Of a DNA stretch of 8,284 nt, positions 1-5,245 are shown in pieces. The position numbers and the translations under genes were made by a program. The notes beneath the pieces were generated by a model, which was not told the DNA's origin, did no database searches, and saw only the letters and a program-made list of their open reading frames with translations. Positions within the stretch are counted from its first letter, which is position 1. Each line of letters starts with the position of its first letter. This DNA is from Bacteroidota bacterium (GTDB lineage: Bacteria; Bacteroidota; Ignavibacteria; Tepidaquicellales; Tepidaquicellaceae), in assembly GCA_023429265.1 (NCBI GenBank), contig JAEYVS010000080.1, forward strand, positions 1 through 8,284, read 5' to 3'.

Positions 1-339
1 ATTGAGTTCACCATCTGTAATTGGTATTGAGACTGAGCTGCCCATCAGCGAGCTCTTTATATGCGCGGGCATATCATCGCTTCCTTCGTAGTTATGCCGG
101 TAGTATGGAGCATCCTCGGGGACGAACTCATTAAAATGCGATTCAAAATCCTTCCTCACCGTGGGGTCAGCATTTTCATTTATTGTCAGTGACGCGCTGG
201 TGTGTTGAATAAATACGTGACATATCCCTGTTTTAATGCTTTTTATCTCAGGGATAGCGGAGATGACTTCCTTTGTAATTATATGAAAACCACGCGGATA
301 GGGTTTTAATTTAAACTCTTTTTGATAAAATGCGGTCAT
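1..339 (-). CDS. yjbQ: YjbQ/UPF0047 family protein, 5' part (runs off left edge)
   Basis: Reading the minus strand from the ATG at 339-337 gives 113 residues open to the window edge. The sequence is an unmistakable YjbQ (UPF0047, secondary thiamine-phosphate synthase) protein: PRGFHIIT near residues 15-22, the hallmark QHTSASLTINENADPTVR from residue 45, RHNYEGSDDMPAHIKSSL from residue 81 and IPITDGEL near the break. The conserved histidines H46, H82 and H93 are present. Family members are about 130-140 residues, so roughly 25 C-terminal residues, including the usual GTWQG motif, lie outside the window. Some family members show weak thiamine-phosphate synthase activity, but the true cellular role is not settled. 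The gene is divergent from the repeat-protein gene at 423. No Shine-Dalgarno is visible before the ATG. The start fits the usual N-terminus of the family. Confidence 0.95.
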   Translation of the reverse strand, partial: MTAFYQKEFKLKPYPRGFHIITKEVISAIPEIKSIKTGICHVFIQHTSASLTINENADPTVRKDFESHFNEFVPEDAPYYRHNYEGSDDMPAHIKSSLMGSSVSIPITDGELN

Positions 340-422
340 ACTTAAAGGGAACCCGGGTTTTTGCTTTTAAGTATCAATATTATGAAAAATAATCATTACA
401 TTTAAATAAATAACTGTAATAT
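340..422. promoter_or_regulatory. Divergent intergenic region with 10-bp palindrome
   Basis: These 83 bases separate two divergent genes and must hold both of their 5' control regions. A perfect palindrome AACCCGGGTT lies at 350-359 in an otherwise very AT-rich stretch, just upstream of the minus-strand start codon. On the minus strand, TAATATTG (382 to 375) is one mismatch from the Bacteroidota -7 element TAnnTTTG. On the plus strand, TACATTTA (397-404) is also one mismatch away. Neither has a convincing -33 partner, so both promoter calls are tentative. Confidence 0.3.
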
Positions 423-773
423 ATGCGCGCTTCAAAATTATTGTTTGTGAAATTTCTATTTGTCCTGGCATTTGTTTTTGTGACGGAATCTGCTTTTACA
501 CAGGTGGTTTATGTTTCACAATGGAAATCCGATGCCGACAAAAAAGTCTATATCACCGAGTGGAAATCCGAAGCTGATATGATAGTCTATGTATCGGAAT
601 GGAAATCCGAAGCCCAGCCGAATAGCGGTATATGGTATTTTACCGAGTGGAAGTCCGATGCAGACTGGCAGATATACTATACCCAGTGGAAATCCGAAGC
701 CGACCTGAAGATATACATCACTCAATGGAAGTCCGAGGCGGGCTACACGGATAACTATAAAGGTCCCAGGTAA
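423..773 (+). CDS. Secreted six-repeat WKS[ED]A protein (DUF6150 / septoil-knot-like)
   Basis: This 116-residue protein starts with a signal peptide: RASK, then a hydrophobic stretch at about residues 6-20, then polar TESAFTQ, with cleavage likely somewhere in residues 24-27. Almost all of the mature part is six copies of a short unit, [VWY]Y[VIF][ST][QE]WKS[ED]A[DQ], with tryptophans at residues 34, 47, 60, 76, 89 and 102. Spacing is 13, 13, 16, 13, 13, so a three-residue insertion (PNSGIWYF region) sits exactly in the middle. The pattern of alternating aromatic and hydrophobic residues suggests one beta-strand per repeat. From memory, this arrangement matches the DUF6150 family, renamed for a predicted 7(1) torus (septoil) knot; that link needs a profile search. 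Function is unknown. It stands alone, with its nearest plus-strand neighbour 254 bases downstream. The ATG at 423 is the first in frame that gives a signal peptide; no Shine-Dalgarno is seen. Confidence 0.85.
   Translation: MRASKLLFVKFLFVLAFVFVTESAFTQVVYVSQWKSDADKKVYITEWKSEADMIVYVSEWKSEAQPNSGIWYFTEWKSDADWQIYYTQWKSEADLKIYITQWKSEAGYTDNYKGPR
522..740 (+). repeat. Six in-frame 39-bp coding repeats (WKS units)
   Basis: TGGAA[AG]TCCGA[TA]GC-type blocks begin at 522, 561, 600, 648, 687 and 726. Five intervals are 39, 39, 48, 39 and 39 bases. The WKS[ED]A core is nearly identical at DNA level (TGG AAA/AAG TCC GA/GC), whereas the intervening codons differ, so the core is held by selection or recent copying and the linkers have drifted. 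Confidence 0.85.
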
Positions 774-840
774 AAACACACCCCTTCTTCCAATGAGATG
801 ATAAGGGATTCATTTATAGTTCTAAGATTTTATAACCTCA

Positions 841-887
841 CCCCTCCCGGCAAGCCGGGATCCCCTCTCCTTGGTAAGGAGAGGGGG
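841..887. repeat. Tandem GC-rich hairpins, probable dispersed intergenic repeat
   Basis: Two perfect inverted repeats sit back to back. The first is TCCCGGC (845-851) / GCCGGGA (854-860) with a 2-base loop. The second is CCCCTCTCCTT (862-872) / AAGGAGAGGGG (876-886) with a 3-base loop. CCCCTC occurs both at 841-846 and 862-867. Neither hairpin is followed by a T run on either strand, so a standard rho-independent terminator is unlikely. The CCCCTCTCC...GGAGAGGGG form is one I recognise as a dispersed intergenic element in Bacteroidota-like genomes. It may still act as an RNA 3'-end stabiliser for the upstream gene. Confidence 0.65.
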
Positions 888-950
888 CAAGCAAATCCCT
901 AATACAGTTTGATTTAAACCGAAATATGTAGTAACTCTTAGTATTCTCTA

Positions 951-981
951 TTTAATTTAGAATGAAATATCGGTATATTTG
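951..981 (+). promoter_or_regulatory. Bacteroidota-type promoter for ferritin
   Basis: TATATTTG at 974-981 is an exact match to the -7 consensus TAnnTTTG. TTTA at 951-954 matches three of four bases of the -33 TTTG element with the expected 19-base spacer. Transcription would start near 988, giving a leader of about 40 bases. Confidence 0.55.
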
Positions 982-1017
982 ATTAATTAATGATATTTCT
1001 ACGATAAATTAAATTTT

Positions 1018-1023
1018 GGAGGG
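1018..1023 (+). promoter_or_regulatory. Ribosome binding site of ferritin gene
   Basis: GGAGGG ends 4 bases before the ATG at 1028. It is the strongest Shine-Dalgarno in the window and decides the start: an in-frame TTG at 1016 overlaps this site and cannot use it. Confidence 0.8.
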
Positions 1024-1027
1024 AAAA

Positions 1028-1555
1028 ATGCTTTTTTCCGGTAAAATTCAGGAAGAGCTTAATAAGCAGATCAATAAAGAGTTTTATTCCGAATATACAT
1101 ATCTGTCGATGACGGCTTACTTCGAGTCTATCAATCTCGATGGTTTCGCAAATTTCTTTTACGTGCAGGCGCAGGAAGAACATTTTCATGCAATGAAGCT
1201 GTTTAATTTTGTTCACCGGATGGGCGGAGTAGTTACTCTCACTTCTCTGGAAGGACCTCCTGTTAAATTCGACTCCATCCTCGACGCATTTAATAAGGCT
1301 TTGAAACAGGAAGAAGACATTAAAACAAGCATAGATAATCTCGTGAATCTTGCGAAGAGTGAAAATAATCACGCGGTGGAAACATTCCTCCAGTGGTACG
1401 TGGATGAGCAGGTCGAGGAGATAGACCTCTTTAATAAGTATATCGGTAAGCTTGAATTAATAAACGGTGAGGGACACGGATTGCTGATGATGGATAATGA
1501 ATTCGGACAAAGAAGAGCCGATGCTGCGGTACTTTCGGGGTCTATCAAAGATTAA
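1028..1555 (+). CDS. ftnA: Ferritin (non-haem, FtnA-type)
   Basis: This 175-residue protein is a bacterial ferritin, a four-helix-bundle subunit of the 24-subunit iron-storage shell that oxidises Fe(II) and stores it as a ferric mineral in the cytoplasm. Aligned by eye with E. coli FtnA, the diiron ligands are present: E18 (KEFYSEY), E51 and H54 (QAQEEHFH), E95 and Q128 (FLQWYVDEQ). The third-site acidic residues E50, E127, E130 and E131 are also kept. FLQWYVDEQVEE is the most diagnostic stretch. It is slightly longer than E. coli FtnA (165 residues) because of a C-terminal tail. There is no haem-ligand methionine pattern of bacterioferritin that I can identify. The ATG at 1028 is chosen over the in-frame TTG at 1016 because of the GGAGGG just upstream. 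It is a single-gene unit with its own promoter and terminator. Confidence 0.95.
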   Translation: MLFSGKIQEELNKQINKEFYSEYTYLSMTAYFESINLDGFANFFYVQAQEEHFHAMKLFNFVHRMGGVVTLTSLEGPPVKFDSILDAFNKALKQEEDIKTSIDNLVNLAKSENNHAVETFLQWYVDEQVEEIDLFNKYIGKLELINGEGHGLLMMDNEFGQRRADAAVLSGSIKD

Positions 1556-1579
1556 GGCTATTAACGGTTTCAATATTGA

Positions 1580-1609
1580 GGCAGGGCAGCAGATGCTCTG
1601 CCTTTTTTT
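1580..1609 (+). terminator. Rho-independent terminator of ferritin gene
   Basis: An 8-bp stem (1580-1587 with 1595-1602, including one G-U pair) encloses a 7-base loop and is followed directly by seven Ts (1603-1609). It starts 24 bases after the ferritin stop codon. Confidence 0.85.
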
Positions 1610-1657
1610 ATGGCGGAACTTCCATATTCAGAGCTATCTGACTGCAAAATATTCCCA

Positions 1658-1687
1658 TTTATTGTATTAAGTTATATTAGTATTTTG
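1658..1687 (+). promoter_or_regulatory. Possible promoter for the E1 gene
   Basis: ATTG at 1658-1661 and TATTTTG at 1681-1687 are 19 bases apart, as expected for the -33/-7 pair of Bacteroidota, but the -7 box has a one-base instead of two-base gap after TA-T. It lies between the ferritin terminator and the E1 start, which makes a promoter here likely in principle; the exact boxes are uncertain. Confidence 0.35.
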
Positions 1688-1733
1688 AAAAAAATTCATT
1701 TAATGGATCTTTATATAATTAAGCCTGCAGGAT

Positions 1734-3749
1734 ATGGAATATAGGGACGAGCAGGACTTTGATCTAAGTATCAAATATTACAGGCAGTTCATCACGGATG
1801 AGGAGCTCGTAAATCTCTATCTCACCATCCTGAAGCCCAGGATGATAGAAGAGAAGATGCTCCTGTTATTGAGAAAAGGGCAGGTAAGCAAATGGTTCGC
1901 CGGTATCGGGCAGGAGGCAATCGCTGTTGGTGTCACCAATGCTCTCGAACCGGATGAGTATATTCTACCGATGCACAGGAATCTCGGTGTATTCACCACA
2001 CGCAATGTACCACTCGACAAACTTTTTATGCAGCTCCAGGGTAAGTATGACGGTTTTTCAAAAGGACGTGAAAGGTCATTTCACTTTGGTACGAATGATT
2101 ATCACATAGTCGGGATGATATCTCACCTCGGTCCTCAGCTTGCGATAGCAGATGGTATAGCATTGGCATCCAAGCTCAAAAAAGAAAATAAAGTTACGGC
2201 GGTTTTTACCGGTGAAGGCGGAACAAGCGAAGGTGACTTTCACGAGGCGCTGAATGTTGCAGCGGTGTGGGGACTTCCGGTTATTTTTGTAATCGAAAAT
2301 AACGGTTACGGACTTTCCACTACTACAGCTGAGCAGTATAAATGCGAGAACCTTGTTGACAGAGCAACAGGTTACGGAATTGAAGGATTTCAGATAGACG
2401 GTAATGATGTTGTAAGAGTTTATAAGACTGTCAGTACACTCGCTGAATCGATGCGCGCCGATCCAAGACCTGTACTGCTGGAATGTATGACATTCAGGAT
2501 GAGAGGCCACGAAGAAGCTTCAGGAACAAAATACGTTCCCCAGGAGCTTTTCGATATGTGGGAAAAGAAGGACCCGGTGAAAAACTATGAAGCATATTTG
2601 CTTTCGGAGGGGATCATTACACCGGAATTCGTGGAAGAAAACCGTGAGCTCTTCCTGAAGGAAATAAACGAAGCCATAACTAAAGCGCTGGAAGCTAAGA
2701 ATCCCGTGCCGGACACTGAGGCGGAATTAAAGGATGTCTATGCTCCCTTTGTACAGGTGCCGCACCTTCCTCAAACAAATGAGAAAGCCGAGTTAAGGTT
2801 TGTCGACGCGGTTAAGGACGGTCTGCGGGAAGCATTGATTAAATACCCTGACCTTATCATAATGGGTCAGGACATAGCCGAATACGGCGGTGTCTTTAAG
2901 ATCACTGAAGGATTTTATGAGGAGTTCGGAAAAGAAAGAATAAGGAATACACCAATATGTGAGTCAGCCATCATCGGCGCGGCTCTCGGTCTTTCCATTA
3001 AGAAGATTAAATCTGTGGTCGAAATGCAGTTTGCGGATTTTGTTACTTCCGGATTTAACCAGGTAGTAAATAATCTCGCGAAGATTCATTACCGGTGGGG
3101 ACAGAATGCCGATGTGGTGATAAGAATGCCAGCAGGAGCCGGGGTTGGAGCGGGACCGTTCCATTCACAGTCCAATGAAGCGTGGTTCTTTCATACACCA
3201 GGTTTGAAAGTGGTATATCCTTCTACTCCAACCGATGCTAAGGGACTGCTACTTGCATCGGTAGAGGATCCAAATCCAATAATGTTTTTTGAGCATAAAT
3301 TTTTATATAGAAAGCTCAAAGAGGAAGTGCCTAAGGGCTATTACACCATAGAGATCGGTAAAGCGAGGACTGTAAGAGAAGGGAATGATCTGTCTATCAT
3401 TACTTACGGACAGGGAATTTACTGGGCTCTCGACGCTATTAAAGAAAATCCGGATATAGATGCCGAAATAATAGATCTGCGTACACTGCTCCCATATGAC
3501 AAAGAAGCAGTGGAAGAATCCGTAAGAAAAACCGGTAAAGCAATAATTTTACACGAGGACTGCCAGACTGGCGGGATTGGCTCGGAAATTGCATCTTATA
3601 TCTCAGAGAATTGTTTTCAGAGCCTTGATGCTCCTGTAATGAGAGCAGGAGGTCTGGATACCCCTGTACCGTTTGCTCTGGAGCTGGAAGCTAATTTTTT
3701 CCCTGTGGAAAGATTCAAAAAGGCATTGAGGGAGCTCGCGGACTATTAA
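1734..3749 (+). CDS. 2-oxoacid dehydrogenase E1, fused alpha-beta subunits
   Basis: This 671-residue protein joins both halves of the thiamine-diphosphate E1 enzyme that decarboxylates a 2-oxoacid (pyruvate or branched-chain) and passes the acyl group to lipoyl-E2. The alpha part spans about residues 20-335: GQEAIAVG (59-66), the SHLGP histidine (H131), the ThDP/Mg motif from GEG (160-162) to NN (189-190), and RGHEEASG around H259. The beta part spans about 350-671: GQDIAEYGGVFK (378-389), catalytic-type glutamate E410 (PICESAIIG), GPFHSQSNEAWF with H477, and the C-terminal transketolase-like domain (HEDCQTGGIGSEI, 607-619). Separate subunits are usual in many bacteria; the single-chain form is common in Bacteroidota. 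The first glycine motif is GEG rather than the usual GDG. No E2 or E3 gene lies in the window. Substrate cannot be fixed from sequence alone. The ATG at 1734 lacks a well-spaced Shine-Dalgarno; a TAA at 1701 closes the frame upstream. Confidence 0.93.
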   Translation: MEYRDEQDFDLSIKYYRQFITDEELVNLYLTILKPRMIEEKMLLLLRKGQVSKWFAGIGQEAIAVGVTNALEPDEYILPMHRNLGVFTTRNVPLDKLFMQLQGKYDGFSKGRERSFHFGTNDYHIVGMISHLGPQLAIADGIALASKLKKENKVTAVFTGEGGTSEGDFHEALNVAAVWGLPVIFVIENNGYGLSTTTAEQYKCENLVDRATGYGIEGFQIDGNDVVRVYKTVSTLAESMRADPRPVLLECMTFRMRGHEEASGTKYVPQELFDMWEKKDPVKNYEAYLLSEGIITPEFVEENRELFLKEINEAITKALEAKNPVPDTEAELKDVYAPFVQVPHLPQTNEKAELRFVDAVKDGLREALIKYPDLIIMGQDIAEYGGVFKITEGFYEEFGKERIRNTPICESAIIGAALGLSIKKIKSVVEMQFADFVTSGFNQVVNNLAKIHYRWGQNADVVIRMPAGAGVGAGPFHSQSNEAWFFHTPGLKVVYPSTPTDAKGLLLASVEDPNPIMFFEHKFLYRKLKEEVPKGYYTIEIGKARTVREGNDLSIITYGQGIYWALDAIKENPDIDAEIIDLRTLLPYDKEAVEESVRKTGKAIILHEDCQTGGIGSEIASYISENCFQSLDAPVMRAGGLDTPVPFALELEANFFPVERFKKALRELADY

Positions 3750-3802
3750 AATTCTCAAAATATCATAGTCATCAGGTTAGTTTTTATAGTGTGATTTTAC
3801 AC

Positions 3803-3824
3803 ATTTATTATTATCATAATAAAT
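3803..3824. repeat. Perfect 9-bp A/T inverted repeat after E1
   Basis: ATTTATTAT (3803-3811) and ATAATAAAT (3816-3824) form a perfect stem with a 4-base loop TATC. A weaker 4-bp hairpin (GTGT/ACAC, 3789-3802) abuts it. There is no T tail, so it may be an operator-like site or simply AT-rich chance. Confidence 0.3.
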
Positions 3825-3853
3825 AGCACCGGGGAGGCTGCGGGTAGTCATCT

Positions 3854-3883
3854 TCTCTTATCTGGCAAAAAATAAGAGATTTT
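3854..3883 (+). terminator. Weak candidate terminator before the receiver gene
   Basis: TCTCTTAT (3854-3861) pairs with ATAAGAGA (3872-3879) across a 10-base loop, followed by TTTT (3880-3883). The stem is AT-rich and the T run short, and it lies over 100 bases after E1, only about 20 bases before the next start codon. It could equally be a leader hairpin of the receiver gene. Confidence 0.25.
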
Positions 3884-3902
3884 ACAAAGATATTTATTTA
3901 GG

Positions 3903-4310
3903 GTGCAACCGGACATTAAGAAAATTAATATTCTCGTAGCCGAAGACAATCTTATTAACCAGAAGCTTATCAATAAGCTGCTGATGAATAGAGGGTATCA
4001 AACGCTTGTTGTGGAGGATGGGCTAAAGGCTGTTGAGGCTCTTCACAATAAATCATTCGACCTGGTACTTATGGACATACAAATGCCCATAATGGACGGA
4101 TACCAGGCTACATCCTACATTAGAAATGTAGAACGCCTGACGGGTGATCATATTCCAATCATAGCTGTAACTGCGTTTGCAATGGACAGCGACCGGCAAA
4201 AGTGCTATGAACTGGGTATGGATGACTTCCTTGCAAAACCATTTAATAAGATGGATTTTTATAATGTAATTGAAAAACACTTATCCTCCGGAAGAGTCCC
4301 CTCATCCTGA
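3903..4310 (+). CDS. Stand-alone receiver (CheY-like) response regulator
   Basis: The 135-residue product is a single receiver domain with nothing added, so output must come through protein contacts or phosphate relay and not DNA binding. All the expected residues are seen: acidic pocket E14/D15 (ILVAEDN), phosphoacceptor D58 (LMDIQMPIMDG), T90 (VTAF) and K112 (LAKPF). LVAEDNLINQ and MDIQMP are typical of receivers that belong to hybrid kinases, and the domain aligns without gaps to the receiver at the end of the hybrid kinase at 5246 (about 65 of 119 positions identical by my count). The start is a GTG at 3903; no ATG lies upstream before the in-frame stop at 3873, and starting later would cut the first beta-strand. 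No Shine-Dalgarno is visible. It is followed after 71 bases by the beta-lactamase gene on the same strand. Confidence 0.92.
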   Translation: MQPDIKKINILVAEDNLINQKLINKLLMNRGYQTLVVEDGLKAVEALHNKSFDLVLMDIQMPIMDGYQATSYIRNVERLTGDHIPIIAVTAFAMDSDRQKCYELGMDDFLAKPFNKMDFYNVIEKHLSSGRVPSS

Positions 4311-4381
4311 CTTTCACTCCGTTATTCTACACTGAACTTTCAGTCAGAGCTTTGTATATTAGTGAGATAATTAAAATTGTT

Positions 4382-5170
4382 ATGATGAATAAACTTTTTT
4401 ATATCTTCCCTTTATTTTTTATCTGCTTATCACTTTTTTCCTGTCAGGACCCGGCTAATAAAAGCTACGAAACCGATCTTAGCAGTTACTTCGGTAATTA
4501 TTCAGGAGCATTTGTCTTATATGATTATAATAACAAGTATTACATAAAGCATAACGCTGAGCAGTGCAGTACACGGTTCAGTCCCTGCTCGACTTTTAAA
4601 TTACCGAACTCGCTCATCGGGCTGGAAACGGGTGTGATAAAAGATGAGAATTTCATTATTCCCTGGGATAGTGTAACGAGGAATAGAGAAGAGCTAAACC
4701 GTGATCACGATCTATCTTCCGCGATAAAATCTTCAGTAGTGTGGTACTACCAGGAACTCGCAAGACAGGTTGGTGAAGAGAAAATGAAAATGTATATTGA
4801 TTCCCTGCATTATGGTAATATGGACATATCAGGAGGAATCGATAAATTCTGGCTCGATAACAGCTTAAAAATTTCAGCCGATGAGCAGGTAGGTTTTATG
4901 TATAAGCTTTATACTGATTCTCTGCCCTTCTCAAAGACTAATATGGATATTGTAAAGCGGATCATAATTCAGGACACGCTCGAGAATGGAGCGGTATTTA
5001 GTGGTAAAACAGGCAGTAACGGCAAAGACCTCGGGTGGTTTGTAGGCGCGGTAGAGCTCGGCAGCAATATCTATTTGTTTGCCACAAATATCACGGGTGA
5101 TGGAGCAGATGGCAGACAAGCGAGAGAGATCAGCCGTGAGATAATCAGAAGCCTGAAACTGATACCCTAA
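4382..5170 (+). CDS. Class D (OXA-type) beta-lactamase, predicted lipoprotein
   Basis: This 262-residue protein is a serine beta-lactamase of class D, which hydrolyses beta-lactam rings through an acyl-serine and a carboxylated lysine. Motifs in order: PCSTFKLPNSL with S70 and K73, SVV at 118-120, YGN at 144-146, the omega-region FWLDNSLKIS with W157, and KTG at 209-211 followed by GWFVG. The family signature is intact, so the enzyme is predicted to be active; its substrate range cannot be read from sequence. The N-terminus (MMNK, then a hydrophobic run, then LFSC) is a lipoprotein signal with the acylated cysteine at C21, so the protein would be membrane-anchored facing the periplasm. The start is ATG 4382 (or ATG 4385); an in-frame TTG at 4352 would only lengthen the signal region. 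It lies between the receiver gene and the hybrid kinase gene, with no mobile-element signs around it, which suggests a resident chromosomal gene. Confidence 0.95.
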   Translation: MMNKLFYIFPLFFICLSLFSCQDPANKSYETDLSSYFGNYSGAFVLYDYNNKYYIKHNAEQCSTRFSPCSTFKLPNSLIGLETGVIKDENFIIPWDSVTRNREELNRDHDLSSAIKSSVVWYYQELARQVGEEKMKMYIDSLHYGNMDISGGIDKFWLDNSLKISADEQVGFMYKLYTDSLPFSKTNMDIVKRIIIQDTLENGAVFSGKTGSNGKDLGWFVGAVELGSNIYLFATNITGDGADGRQAREISREIIRSLKLIP

Positions 5171-5220
5171 ATAAATATTAGATAGTATTTATAATTCCCC
5201 TAAAAATCCGTATTTTTTAG
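5171..5220. other. AT-rich hairpins between beta-lactamase and kinase genes
   Basis: Two A/T inverted repeats occur: ATAAATA (5171-5177) / TATTTAT (5186-5192), and CTAAAAAT (5200-5207) / ATTTTTTAG (5212-5220) with one bulged T. The second has a T-rich 3' arm but a very weak stem. Either might slow transcription; neither is a convincing terminator, so read-through into the kinase gene is plausible. Confidence 0.3.
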
Positions 5221-5245
5221 TGTTGCAGTATTTCATCCTTCGGTA

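Larger units (their letters stand above)
774..1027. other. 254-base intergenic gap before ferritin
   Basis: No gene is visible here. The left half carries the GC-rich double hairpin at 841-887. The right half is very AT-rich and holds the ferritin promoter and ribosome binding site. I saw no T-tailed terminator directly after the repeat-protein gene. Confidence 0.6.

Noticed and set aside
516..779. Minus-strand open frame of 87 codons with repeats
   Set aside because: It is the antisense shadow of the WKS repeat gene; its repeats come from the plus-strand repeats and there is no start signal or family match.
982..991. ATTAATTAAT palindrome near the ferritin transcription start, possible Fur-type operator
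   Set aside because: It is only A/T and does not match a Fur box well; such palindromes are expected often in this AT-rich stretch.
1016..1027. TTG start for ferritin adding four residues
   Set aside because: The TTG overlaps the GGAGGG ribosome binding site, which is correctly spaced for the ATG at 1028, and MLFSG fits the family N-terminus.
4307..4347. CTGACT/AGTCAG and ACTGA/TCAGT inverted repeats after the receiver gene as a terminator
   Set aside because: Stems are 5-6 bp, one with a 29-base loop, and no T run follows.
4352..4381. TTG start for the beta-lactamase adding ten residues
   Set aside because: The extra residues would precede a complete lipoprotein signal that begins MMNK; ATG 4382 or 4385 gives a normal signal length.
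4382..5170. Beta-lactamase on a mobile resistance cassette
   Set aside because: No transposase, integrase, attC-like site or flanking repeat was seen, and its base composition and codon style match its neighbours.
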